A DNA stretch of 64,000 bases, taken from Microcyclospora pomicola. Its lineage: Eukaryota > Ascomycota > Dothideomycetes > Capnodiales. A program made the translations under genes and the position numbers. Shown in pieces: positions 47,280-60,200 of this stretch. Under the pieces are notes generated by a model. The model did no database searches. It had not been told where the DNA came from and saw nothing but the letters and a program-made list of their open reading frames with translations. The first letter of the stretch is position 1. Each line of letters opens with the position of its first letter. Location: NCBI GenBank assembly GCA_002786065.1, contig NHNY01000009.1:310001-374000 (forward strand), in the 5' to 3' direction.

Positions 47280-47813
47280 TCACACCTTGACAAAGGTAGC
47301 CGTGGCACAAACAAACATGATCCACGCAGGTACATTGACGATACACATGCGCATGTAGTTGTTGTTCAACCAACCACGCAGCGCGTCTTCGTTGCGCCGA
47401 CCAATCTTCTCCTTGCTGGCAATTTTGGCATTCCATGCCATTGACCAGGCTCCGAAGTAGTAATGCAGTACGCTTAACACGCCCCCAACCGCGTAGAAGG
47501 CCTTTGTTTGTGGATGGAGACCTGCGCCAGCCGCGCCCATGACGTTGACAAGCGCCAGAGCCAAAGCGAATGGGTAGGCCAGAATGATAACCCACTTGGT
47601 AGGTTTGGCAAACTCGGCGAACCAGTCCGTGACGACGTGCGCAGAAAGATTGCCTGGTTTGGCAAGAATGGGTTCGGCCAGAAACGAGCGGAAAGCATTT
47701 TGCTGATCCCACGCGCACATCAAGGAGCCCGAGGAAATGATCAGAGGGCTGAGTCTCAGCAGTGCAAGTCCGATGCTGACGAGGTTGAGTGGCGATGAAG
47801 CGTAAGCAGACAT
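47280..47813 (-). CDS. Small 4-TM membrane protein, DUF1772/anthrone-oxygenase-like
   Basis: Single exon, 177 aa. Four hydrophobic segments at about residues 9-31, 73-92, 104-123 and 156-175, connected by polar loops. Between TM3 and TM4 is WNAKIASKEKIGRR, then ALRGWLNNNYMRM. This resembles the conserved W-N-K...W...N..R pattern of DUF1772 proteins, a family that includes fungal anthrone oxygenases (HypC/EncC type). The resemblance is by eye only. It is divergent from the PKS-NRPS, and the shared promoter has two exact copies of the cluster motif. It could be a tailoring oxygenase, a cyclisation helper or a membrane anchor for the pathway; none is shown. Confidence 0.8.
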   Translation of the reverse strand: MSAYASSPLNLVSIGLALLRLSPLIISSGSLMCAWDQQNAFRSFLAEPILAKPGNLSAHVVTDWFAEFAKPTKWVIILAYPFALALALVNVMGAAGAGLHPQTKAFYAVGGVLSVLHYYFGAWSMAWNAKIASKEKIGRRNEDALRGWLNNNYMRMCIVNVPAWIMFVCATATFVKV

Positions 47814-47893
47814 CTTGCAATTGATGAAATTGACGATTTTTCGTAGTTGGTGATTCCAGGTGGATAAGTCCAGCGCTTATAGCTTTGTAGACC

Positions 47894-47902
47894 ACGCCGA
47901 AG
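47894..47902 (+). promoter_or_regulatory. Candidate cluster motif RCGCCGAAG (ACGCCGAAG)
   Basis: 81 bp upstream of the membrane-protein ATG. A near copy, GCGCCGAAT, follows at 47916. Confidence 0.5.
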
Positions 47903-48099
47903 TGCCAGTCTCGGAGCGCCGAATATACTCCAGCCCCAACCATTGCAGCGCCTAGAACATACCTGGCCGACGTGCCACGTGTGTCTCGCGTGCCTCATCA
48001 TTCACTTACGACTCCGAGCTCTTCGGGGCTGAAGGATCACCGAATGCGGAAGACTTAAGTTGATGGCAAGTATGATTGGAGCTCTGAAGTGCGACGCGA

Positions 48100-48108
48100 A
48101 CGCCGAAG
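48100..48108 (+). promoter_or_regulatory. Candidate cluster motif RCGCCGAAG (ACGCCGAAG)
   Basis: 168 bp upstream of the PKS-NRPS ATG. Confidence 0.5.
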
Positions 48109-48267
48109 GCAGTCCGTCTCTAGATGGAGAAAGGTGCTACCAAGATTGCCTGGGATCTATTCAAGACCTCGATGCCTTGTTGATGACTCTAATTGAAAAA
48201 AGCCTGTCGCTAACTTCTTTCTACATACCAAAATACTTCTCGTGAGCAGGACGTCTTTTGTTGCGAC

Positions 48268-51200
48268 ATGGTATACTCTCCTCCTCCCTCGGAACCGATC
48301 GCCATTATCGGCAGTGGTTGTCGATTTCCTGGCAATGCTACATCTCCTGTCAAGCTCTGGGACATGCTTTTGGACCCCCCAGATCTCTCCAAAGAGGCTC
48401 CACAAGAGCGCTACAATGCACAAGGCTTCTTTCATCCAAATGGAGAATACCCCGGAACCACCAATGCTACCAAAGGTTACTGGCTGGAAGAGGACCACAG
48501 GGTTTTCGACTCTGCGTTCTTCAATATCACGCCCCTTGAAGTGGCAGCGATAGACCCTCAACAGAAACAACTCCTCGAAGTCGTGTACGAGGCCATGCAG
48601 TCTTCAGGCTTGACTCTTCAAGGCTGCTCTGGTGCCAAAGTCTCTGTGTACGTAGGTACCATGACCGCAGATTTCGACAAGCTCGTTCGAGAAGATAAGC
48701 AAACAGTCAGCCAATACACTGCAACAGGCTGCTCTAATGCAATCATCTCCAATCGAATATCCTACTTCTACAACTGGCATGGCCCTTCAATGACCATCGA
48801 CACTGCCTGCTCATCCAGTTTGGTGGCTCTCCACCAAGCGGTTCTGAGCTTGCGTAGCGGCGAGTCTGCACTTGCATGTGTCGCTGGTGCAAATGTCATG
48901 CTCACGCCCGACAACTTCATCGCAGAGTCGAGTCTGCATATGCTATCGCCCACGGGAACTAGCAAGATGTGGGACAGCGGGGCAGATGGTTACGCTCGTG
49001 GTGAGGGTATAGCTGCCGTGTTTCTGAAGACACTCTCTCAAGCCCTAGCAGATGGCGACGACATCCAGGCTGTCATTCGGGAGACCGGTGTCAATTCAGA
49101 TGGACGCTCAAAGGGCATAACAATGCCCAGCTCCCAAGCGCAAGCAGAGCTGATTCGCACCTCGTATGCCAAGTCTGGTCTAGACTGCAGAAACCCGGAG
49201 CATAGGTGCCAGTACTTTGAATGTCATGGTAAGTTCATCTACACTTCTGCTTGCGTTCGATAAACACTACTGATCGAAGTACTCTCAACATCAGGCACAG
49301 GCACACAAGCTGGTGATCCTCGCGAAGCCGAGGCCATCTACAATGCTTTCTTTGACGATAGTCTAGGAGAGGATGTTTCCAACAAACTACTGGTTGGCTC
49401 TATCAAGACTGTCATAGGACACACTGAGGGCGCGGCAGGACTTGCTGGCTTGCTAAAGGTTATTCTTGCAATGAATCACGGTATCATTCCCCCCAACAAG
49501 CACTTACGTTCGATCAATCCAAACATCATACCTTTTGTCAAACGCCTCGAGGTTCCTCAGCAGTGCACGCCATGGCCCTCGCCTAGCAAGGGTGAGCCAC
49601 GACGAGCTAGTGTTAATTCTTTTGGGTTCGGCGGCACGAACGCGCACGCTATTGTCGAGCGGTTTGAACCAGGGATTCATGTACAGTCCCTCCCACAAAG
49701 CTACTTGCCCATGGATGAACTACCCGACATCATCCCATTGTTCTTCTCAGCGAACTCACCTGCTGCCCTACAAAGCACTGTTTCCGACCACTTGACGTTG
49801 ATGACCACAGGTCCCAACACCAACCTACCACGACTCATATCGACTCTGGCGACAAAACGTTCGGATCTACCTTACAAAGTGTCCTTCACCAATAGATCGC
49901 CAGAGGAGACCGTCGCGGATATGACCCACTGGCTCGCTCGCTCCACGCAAGACGCTGGCGTGCGGTCAAAGTCGCTTGATGCCAAGGTCAATCTGCTCGG
50001 CATTTTCACGGGTCAAGGTGCACAGTGGCCTGCGATGGGCCGAGATCTCGTCCGATCATGCCCGCGATTCTTGCGTGGTCTCCAAAAAATGGATGGTGTC
50101 CTTAAGTCGTGCCATGATCCGCCATCGTGGTCGATCGAAAAGGAACTGCTTGCCACAGGCAAGGATTCTAGGCTACACGAGGCTGCCATCGCTCAGCCCT
50201 TGTGTACTGCCTTACAGGTGGGCCTGGTCGATCTTCTGCGAGAGTGCGGCATTCATTTCAAGGCTGTGGTGGGCCACAGTTCCGGCGAAATCGGAGCTGC
50301 ATACGCAGCTGGTATGCTTTCCGCTAGAGACGCCATACTGATTGCTTACTTCCGTGGAAAGAATGTTCGCCATGCATCGAGTCCGAGTGGAGAAAAGGGT
50401 GGTATGCTTGCAGCTGGTCTTAGCATTGACGAGGCCGTCGATCTCTGTGGTGGAGAAGACGTCAAAGGACGTATCTATGTTGCGGCGACAAACGGACCGG
50501 CCAGTGTGACCCTCAGTGGAGATCTCGGCGCGATTAAACTATCAAAAGTAAGACTTGACGAACGGAAAAAGTTCAATCGCGCTCTGATGGTCGACACGGC
50601 GTACCATTCGCATCACATGGAGTCTTGCGCACTGCCATACTTGCAATCGATGCAAGCTGCTCAGATCAAAGTTTGCCCGGCCGATGCCACGTGCACTTGG
50701 GTATCAAGTGTGTATGGTTCTGTAGGCGAGGCTTCGTTCGATGAACTTACTGGTCCTTATTGGAGAGATAACATGGTGCAGCCCGTCATGTTTGCCGATG
50801 CTTTGAGCCGTGCGCTTTCTGAGCATGGCCCGTTCGATGGTGTGATGGAGGTTGGTCCACACCCAGCACTCAAGGGACCAGCTTCCGAAACACTAGCAAA
50901 CTCAAGCAGCAAGGACGTCCCGTATGTTGGGGTCCTCAGCCGTGGTCACGATGATCTCAAGGCTTTCTCACAGGCAATCGGGAGCATGTGGTCGCACTTC
51001 GGCTCTGGAAGGGTGAACCTAAAAGGATTTATGTCCTTGATTAATGGAATGCCAAGTGCTACGGCCCCACCACTTCAAGATCTCCCAACGTATCCGTGGG
51101 ATCATATCAAGCCGACCTATCGCGAGTCGCGTCTCGCAAGCCAATATCTCCATCGCGCAGAGATTCCGCATGAGCTTCTGGGAGTCCGTATGAGCGATGA

Positions 51201-54200
51201 CTTCGATGGAGAATTACGTTGGCGAAACATCCTGAAACCTGAGACACTGCCATGGCTAGCCGATCACAGATTTCAAGGACAGATCATTGTTCCCGCCGCC
51301 GCTTACTGTGTCATGGCTTTGGACGCTGCTCGGTGCCTGATATCGCCTGAAAAGACAAACATAATCGTTGAGCTGCATGATGTGAGTATACACAATGCGA
51401 TCACTATGTCGGACGATACATCGGGAATCGAGATCATTTGTGCGTTGGCGACTCGGCCGTCACTAGATGATGGTATCATCGAGGCCACGGTATCGGCGAA
51501 CTTTGCCCAGGTCGATGGTGATCGACGAATGCGACAAGCTTTCACGACTAGAGTCTTGATGCGTCTGGAGCCGACATCACTGCCGCAGCGCTCACTGCAG
51601 CAATACGGTATGCACAACGTGAGCACTGACGACTTTTATAATGCCGTGCACGAGACCGGTCTGAAGTACACCGGCCCGTTTCGTGCACTCTCCTCGTTGA
51701 AGCGAAGGCTTGGCTACTGCACTGGGTCACTCACAAACCCTCATCCAGAAGATCACAGCAGACTATCACTACGACCAGCATTCATGGATTCCTGCTTTCA
51801 GACCGCGTTTGCAGCCTTCTCCGCTCCGGGTGATGGAGCGTTGTGGACTTCTTTCCTGCCGCAACGTTTCCAGCGCATTGTTTTCAACCTCCAAGAATGC
51901 GAAGTAAATCCCGCGGTTCCCAAGCAGACATTTGTGGACACTCGACTCGTTGACTTCTCGCCCACCACTGCGTCAGTCCAAGCCAATTTCACTGCAGACA
52001 TTGAAGTCTGGAGCGAGGGAGACATGCTTGGTATACAGATTGAGGGTTTTACGGTGCAGTCTTTCGCCAGTCTGACGGAGGCGGATGACCGAGAGCTGTA
52101 CCTTGCGACGGTGTTCAAACCTGATGCTGGATCCGTTCAAATAGCCGATGACGAGCAGCCGATGTACCAACGGGACAACGCCGAAATCAATGAGCTATGT
52201 GCCAAGATCACCGCGCTTTACCTCACGTCTAGCGAAGACGCCATACCAGAGAAACTGCAGAGTATCATTGCAGCCGCCCCGTACCGGGCTCCCCTGGCTT
52301 TACTTCAAAGCTTCGAGGCTGAAAGATTCAGAGCCTTGATACCCGGACTAATTGATGAGGTGCGAAAAGAATGTTACGAGCTTTCGGCCTTAATCTCTCG
52401 CTTCACTGAAATGATCACGCCGATACATCACAGGTACCCGGCACTGAAGGTGCTTGAATTGGATTTCCAAGGCTCCGGTGTTCTCACACCGGCGTTACTG
52501 CGGCTCTTGGGAACAAGTCGAGCTACTCATACATATGCGCACGTTGGCGACGTTCCCGCGCTAGATTACAGGGCATTACCGTCGGAGTATATCCAAATCC
52601 CCGATCAATACACTACTCTTACCGAGTTACCTATCATGCAGGGGAAACAATTCGACATGATAGTCGCGTCTCAGCCCGCAGGCCAGACTGTTGATATGGC
52701 CGAGCTGCGGCAGCTCCTAAAGCCTGGCGGATACCTTATCATCCTTGTGCAACTATCCGAGACACCCCTCAAGGATCGCCTTCTCCGTTGCTTGCTGCCT
52801 AGTCACAAAATCCAGCGGAGCTTTCCAGCGAGTTCACCTCTTGATGCCATCGCCGGATCAGGATTCTCGCATGTGCTGCACAGCTCCGAGTTTGTCGCTA
52901 GTGGCGCAATGCTACTGATGACCCAAGCCGTAGACCACATTGTGGATGCAATTCAGAAACCGCTCAGGCTGGAAGACGGCCGCTTCCCGCCAGAGGTGAA
53001 CACATCAGGCAGCGTGATTGTCATTGGGGGAAAGAACTCCGGAGTTGCTTCAATTGCCAACGGCGTGGTCAGTGTACTTCGGCATTGGAACGGACGTGTC
53101 CTGAAGTACAAGACGCTAGACGTCGCTCCTATCGCGGAATTGCGAGACTGTTCTGCAGTGGTCCTTTTGAGTGATCTTGATGAGCCAATCCTTGCGAGCA
53201 CGACCGAGTCCACGTTGGAAAGGCTGAAAGTGGTGATGGCTCCAGGTCGTTTGATGCTATGGGTCACTAGTGGGTCCCGCGACGAAACCCCATATCATCG
53301 GGCCTCCATGGGGCTCGGCAGAACGCTGAAACAGGAAGTTCCCGAGTTTCATCTGCAGTTCTTGGATATACCTTCCGTGGAGCAGGGGTCAGACCCTGTC
53401 TGCGAAGGATTCTTGCGTCTCGTGCTTGGGTACTCTATTGACCTCGCGAACTATCTCTGGATAAATGAGCACGAGCTCGTCGTCGGGGACGGTGGACAAG
53501 TCTTGATTCCCCGTGTGTTCCCGCTTCCCGCGATGAATGACCGGGTCAATTCCATCAGGCGTGTCATTACACAAAATCGGGACTTGAAAGCAGCGCCTGC
53601 GGACCTGGTACCTAACAAGGATAGATACGATCTTATATCTTCTACTGTTGTTCCAGGACCAGGAAGTACCGACGAAAGTGGAAATCTGCAAATCTGTATT
53701 AGCACTCTACGAGCCTTTCCCTTCGGCGCCCAGGGTCATCTGTTCCTCGGCATCGCCTCCGATGAGATCGGTGGCCACTTTCTTGTGGCTTCGGAAAGCA
53801 GCAGCCATATCGTAGCACCGTCCTCATCTCGCCAAGTCCTGCCGATCAAAGTCTCCGATGACAACCTAGAGGCTTGTCTAGGAGCAGTCGCTGGTCAGAT
53901 CTGTGCTGATTGGATACTTAAAAATGCCACATCATGGCCGATCTTGATACACGAAGCTCACCCTACCCTTCGAACCATATTGAGGGCTAGCATGAAACGA
54001 CTACAGATTTCGTCCTCCGAAGTGTACTTTTCGACTTCCGAAAACATCTCGATTCGTCATGACGAGGCTGTGATTCTGTTGCATCCATTAGCAACAGTCA
54101 GGGCAAACCGTTCAGCTATTCCATTGACCATCAGGTGTGCCATCGATCTCTCAGCCAAGAGACAGTCATCTGAGATCCTGCATCGGTCCCTTGATCCGAG

Positions 54201-57200
54201 GGTACACATCCGAGCTTACACTGACATCTTGAGTCGTGTCAGCATTGCCACAGAGTGCCCGGACTCACAGGTGGAGGCTGTCCTCTCTGCAGCTTGGAGT
54301 GCGCAGACTTCCGTTTTCACTCCATCTTTCTTCGCGGTCAGCTCAGTGACGAATGTGACGGCGAGCACAGCCGATCTCCCGCTAGAAACACTAATCGACT
54401 GGAGCACGATCGTCTCAGCACCAATACTTAGTCGTCGCGTCAACTCCGCCACATTGTTCTCCGGAGAGAAGTGTTACCTTCTTGTCGGATTGACCGGTGA
54501 TCTGGGACAGAGCTTGTGCCGGTTGATGGTGGCGAGTGGTGCCCAGCATCTCATCTTGACCAGCCGGTAAGCAGAATGGTGACTATTGAAGTCGAAATCA
54601 CTGACAGTTTGATAGAAACCCTGAGCTGAGTCCTCCCTGGAAAACGGAGCTCGAGACGATGGGAGCATCGGTACAGATCATTCCTGCCGATGTGACGGTC
54701 TTGAGCGATGTACATAAATTGCGGAACACCATTCAGAAGAGTCAAACGCCACTAGGAGGTATCGTCCAGGGCGCAATGGTCCTCCGCGACACATTGTTCC
54801 TCGACATGAGCCACGACGACTTTGTAGCTGTGCTTAAGCCTAAAATTGATGGCTCGAGGCATCTCGATGAAGTGTTCTCTCAGGACGACTTGGACTTCTT
54901 TGTCATGATGTCCAGTTTGACGGCTGTACTTGGCAGTCGAGGTCAATCAAACTATACCGCTGCGAACATGGTAAGCTCTTCTGCTCTGATACTGCTTACG
55001 TTGCCAACGCAAACTGACCTTTACGGACAGTACATGGGCGGATTGGCAGCTTCCAGACGTAAACGCGGCCTAGCAGGGAGTTCCATCGACATTGGCCTGC
55101 TTTACGGCCTTGGATATGTCAATCGTACGGAGGGTACTGCCATCTATGCTAATCTACGCAAGCAGGGTTTCCGCGCGATATCTGAAACGGATATTCACCA
55201 GATGTTCATCGAAGCTGTGGTTTCGGGCAAACCAGGCTACGAGATGTCTCCGCCGGAAATCGTGACCGGCCTCCAACGCTTCGATCCTGCCGACAAAGCC
55301 CCTTCGCCATGGGTGTATGACCCGCGTTTCTCGCACTTTGCGATCAAGGCCGGCAGCGTGTCAACAAAAGTATCGTCGGCGAATGCTGTAAGCGTGAAAG
55401 AGCAACTGGCAGAATGTGGTTCAGAAAACGAGGTCCTCGAGGTTGTCAAAACCAACCTTACAGCTTTTCTGGAAGCTTTACTACAAATCACACCGGGCGA
55501 CCTCAACGTTGATTTGCCGATTATCGATCTCGGCGTGGACTCGCTTGCTGCTGTCAATATCCGTACTTGGTTCTTGAAAGACGTTGAAAAAGATATGCCC
55601 GTACTTAAAGTGCTCAGCGGCGCATCGGTTTCAGAGCGTATGACACCCACTATCCCCCAAGTTGCGAGTATACGCTGACCTCGTGAATAGTTGCCGCTGA
55701 AGTGGCTCCCGCAATCTTCGGGGAGCAGAACCTGCGCGCAGAATCGATCAACGAGGAATCACAATCTTCTGCTTCTTCGACCACTGGTTTAGATGGAACT
55801 GCGACTCCTGCGACTTCGATATCCGAAATTGATGAAGCCGATGGAGATACGATTGACTTCATGTACGAAAAGATCGGCCCCATGACTTCAGGACAGGTTC
55901 GACTCTGGCTTCCATGGCTCCTGCTGGATGACAAGACTGCGTACAATTGCACGACATCCTATCGCTTGGTGGGCGACTTGGACGTGCGACGCCTAGAACG
56001 CTCCCTGAGATCTGTCATCAGCCGCCACGAACCCCTTCGAACCTCTTACTTCACCGATGCGGCAACTGGTGAAGGTATGCAAGCAGTATCTCCGTTCACA
56101 TCGTTCCGCTTGACTGTCGTACCCGCGGCAAACGAGACCACTGATATCGAGGCCGCACAACATCATGTGGGTACTCATCTCTATGACTTGGAGCAAGGTG
56201 ATGTCTTCATCGCGACTCTGCTTGAGCATGGGCCGGATCTCCACACCATTGTGTTCGGCTACCACCATATCATGATCGACGCCGTCAGCTGGCAGATGTT
56301 CTTAAAGGATATGGAGAAGTGCTATACTTCCGCGAACATTACCCACTTGCCCACCACCATACAATTCGTCGACTTTGCTGCGAAGCAAGAGAGAACGCTG
56401 GAGGAGAAATCTACAGTTGAGAAGCGGGCATACTGGAAACGTCAATTCGCAACCCTGCCTCCCACACTACCTCTTCTTCCATTTGCTCGAGTTCCTGGAC
56501 GGCAGAGTCTGTCGACTTACCACGTGCAGGAATCCTTCGTCGAAATCAGCCGGGACCTCGTAGCGCGGATCAAGGCCATGGCAACTAAACAAAAATGTAC
56601 CACCTTCCATCTCTACTTGGCTGTCTTGCAGGTTTTCTTGCATCATGCCTTAGAGCTTGACGACATGTGTATTGGTATCACCGACGCGAACCGAAACGAT
56701 CCAGACTTTATGAACACAGTTGGCTTCTTCTTGGAGTCATTGCCACTGCGTTTTAAGCCGTGCGACGAGGAAAGCTTTCGGCACAGGCTGAACAACACGA
56801 GAGATACGGTTTATGAGGCTTTGGGTAACTCAGGTGTTCCTTTCGATACTATCCTTAAGGACATAGGCGCCCAGACACAAGCAACGCACCCGCCTCTGTT
56901 CCAAGTCTTGGTCAACTACCGCATGGGTGCTCTCGGTCATCAGTCTTTGGGTGATGTCGGGTTGGAATATCTGGCTTATGAAGATGCAAAGCATCCGTTT
57001 GACTTCATCCTGTCGATCGATGAAAGTGATGGGCGTGCGGGCTTGTCGCTGTCTATGCAAAAGTTCTTGTACGATCATGCCGGTGCTGAGTTGTTCCTCG
57101 AAACCTACATTGATCTGCTCGAGCGCTTGTCGAGCGACATCGACCTTAGACTTGGCGACTGTCCTCTGTTCAGCTCACATGCGGTTCAACGTGGCATTGA

Positions 57201-60200
57201 TCTGGGTCGTGGCGACCACTTGGACACGTCTTGGGCTCCAACCCTGTCGCAGCAGGTCGAGACCATGATGGCACGCTTCCCGCACGATACCGCCATTGTG
57301 AGCGGCTCGAATTCTATGACATATCAACAGATGAACGACACTGTGAATCTCATCGCCTCTCAGCCGGAACTTGATACCCTTCAACCTGGCGACCGCGTGG
57401 GAGTGTTCTGCGAACAAAGTCCAGAAGCGATCTGCTCTTTACTCGCAATTCTACGTCGAGGACTGACCTATGTCCCGTTAGACAGTCGTAACACAGACGG
57501 ACGACTAAACATAGTCGCTACGGAAGCTAACATTAAACTGGTATTGCATACAACAGCGCTCGCACCTCGGCTTGCCAGTCTCAATTCGAGACGGCAGAAA
57601 TGTCGTTTCGTGGACATTGCAACGATCAATAGCGCTCACCAGATTGTCGCAGTCAAGGATCGATCGTTACCCTCGCAAGTAGGCATTGTGATGTTCACCA
57701 GCGGAACAACGGGAAAGCCAAAAGGAGTGCCCCTAACTCACACCAATTTCCTCACCCATGTTGCTGCTGCAACAAGCGCTCTGGGACTCGGCCGCGAGAT
57801 TGTGTTACAGCAAAGCGCCTTCGGGTATGATGCTAGTCTCGCACAGATCTTCTATGCCCTCTGCAGCGGAGGCAGACTTGTGCTTTCAAACAACAGGCTC
57901 GAGATGGACGACATCGCCGTTGCTATCAGAGACCACGACGTTACCTTGACACTGATGGCGCCATCCGAATATTCGATACTTCTTGCACAGAGCAGTAGCA
58001 TGCTGAAAGACTGCAAATCGTGGCGTATAGCTTTATGCGGAGGAGAGGCCTTCCCTACCGCGTTGAAACTCGGTTTCCGTGGTCTTCTCCTGCCGAATTT
58101 GATGGTATTCAACGAATATGGTATGTGGAACGTGATGACTTGGATCACTGCAGTGGTAATAATGACAACACAGGTCCCACGGAGGTATCTGTCGCTTCCA
58201 GCATACATCGTGTGCAATATGAAAACTCGGATGACCTCGAGAGACGAGTCCCCATCGGACGGTCCATCCCGGGTTACGATGTCTTTCTTGTTGACGATCG
58301 TCGCATGCCTGTGCCTATTGGCTGGCCAGGGCAGATCGTTGTCAGTGGACCTGGAGTCAGTCCAGGCTATCTGGATGAGTCGTTGGCACGGGCAAAATTC
58401 GTCCCCAGTACAGCTGCAGCTATGCTCGAGGGATCTGGCCATGCTAATGTCAACATGTACCTGACCGGTGACATGGGTCGTATGACCTCGGACGGATCAG
58501 TCATTCATATGGGCCGTGTAGAAGGTGATTCACAAATCAAATTGCGAGGCATCCGCATGGAACTTGAGGACATTGCCGCTGCAGTCCTGGAAGCTGGAAA
58601 AGGAGTCATCGGCAATGTAGCGGTCGGGACCAGAGGAGATGGCAATGAACAGTTCCTCGTGGCATATATCGTCTTCACCAAAGAGAGGATACCACTAGAT
58701 GCGGGTACCTACATCACCAAGGTTCTTGGTGATGTACCTCTGCCCCAGTACATGCGTCCTGCCGCTGGACTGGCCGTGGAGTCTCTACCAATGACCGTAA
58801 GCGGGAAGCTGGATCGTAGAGGCCTGTCCACCATACCTCTGCCTCGACACTCCAACAGCATGCCTAAGAGTTGCCAGGCGATGTCTCTGCCAGAACGAAA
58901 GATGCTCGGCGTATGGCTCCGTGTTTTGGGTAGTACCGGGATCGAGATCACCACGGAGACCAATTTCTTTGCCGCTGGAGGGAATTCTCTTCTGCTGCTT
59001 ACACTGCAGATTGAAATCACCAAAGAGTTTGGCTCGAAAATTCCTCTGGCGGAATTGTTCAACGCACCTACGCTGGGATTCGTGGCGTCCAGGTTCGGCA
59101 GTCCTGACGGACGAAGCGTGGAGAAGCTCGAAACCTCGGAGCGTCCTGAAAAGCCCAGATCCACGATCGATTGGCTGGCAGAAATTGCCGTCGAGAGCGC
59201 TATCAAGCTTCCAAGCACTGAGAAGTGGCATGGCAGACAACACATGGTAAGCGCCTTAGACCCATTGGTGATCGTAATGACTGGCGCAACAGGATTCCTT
59301 GGTCGGAACCTTGTGCAGACCTTGGCGTCACGCGAGGACGTTGCGCAGATCCACTGTCTGGCAGTGCGCGACATTAACGCGCCTCTCGCAAAGGGTCTGG
59401 AGTTGCTTTCCGACAAGGTTACGCTTTGGCCAGGAGATCTCACCGATCCCTCGCTTGGACTTTCGGAAGAGGAAGAGCGACTGCTCTTCGCCACTGCACA
59501 TGCGGTCATTCACAATGGTGCAGATGTCAGCTTCATGAAGCCATACTTTGCGCTTCGACCTGCCAACGTCGATTCAACCAAGCATCTTGCTGCATTGGCT
59601 GTGCGGAATGGTCTGCAATTCCATTACGTATCTACTGGCGGCGTTGCAACGCTCAGTGACCAGGAGACGGTTTCGGAAGTCTCGATGATAGACTACCCGC
59701 CGTTCAGTGAGGGCATCGATGGGTACGTCGCGTCCAAATGGGTTAGCGAATGCTATCTCGAGAACCTGAGCCGAGTATCCGGTCTGCCGGTCACTGTGTA
59801 TCGCCCATCGACCATCACCGGCTCCGGCGCTCCTTCCATGGACATCGTGCATAATGTCCTGCGCTTCGCTCGTTCCATGAAGGTGGTGCCCAAGCTGGAG
59901 GGATGGAGTGGCGCCTTCGATGCGATCCCCGTTCATCTCGTTGCTCAGCACCTGGCTGACACTGTTGTCGACCATCACAGCAACAACAACACCACCTCAG
60001 TCGGCTTGATCGAATTCCTCCACCTGTCGGGTGAAACGGTCGTACCTGTGCACGAGCTCAAAGCCTACCTGGAGAAACAGACGAGGTACGAGTTTGGGCA
60101 GCTGGAGATGCAGGATTGGGTGCGCGCGGCCGAGCGGCTGGGTCTGCACAAGCTGGTCGGCACATACCTCGTCGGCATAGCGGAAAGCACGCAGAAGCCG

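Larger units (their letters stand above)
47814..48267. promoter_or_regulatory. Divergent promoter of membrane protein and PKS-NRPS
   Basis: 454 bp. It contains ACGCCGAAG at 47894-47902 and 48100-48108, plus the one-mismatch form GCGCCGAAT at 47916-47924. This is the densest set of copies in the window, next to the core gene. Confidence 0.6.

Noticed and set aside
47196-47444. Plus-strand ORF antisense to the membrane-protein gene
   Set aside because: The protein text has no family character; the minus-strand frame with four TM segments is far better. The promoter-like DNA upstream is reported separately.
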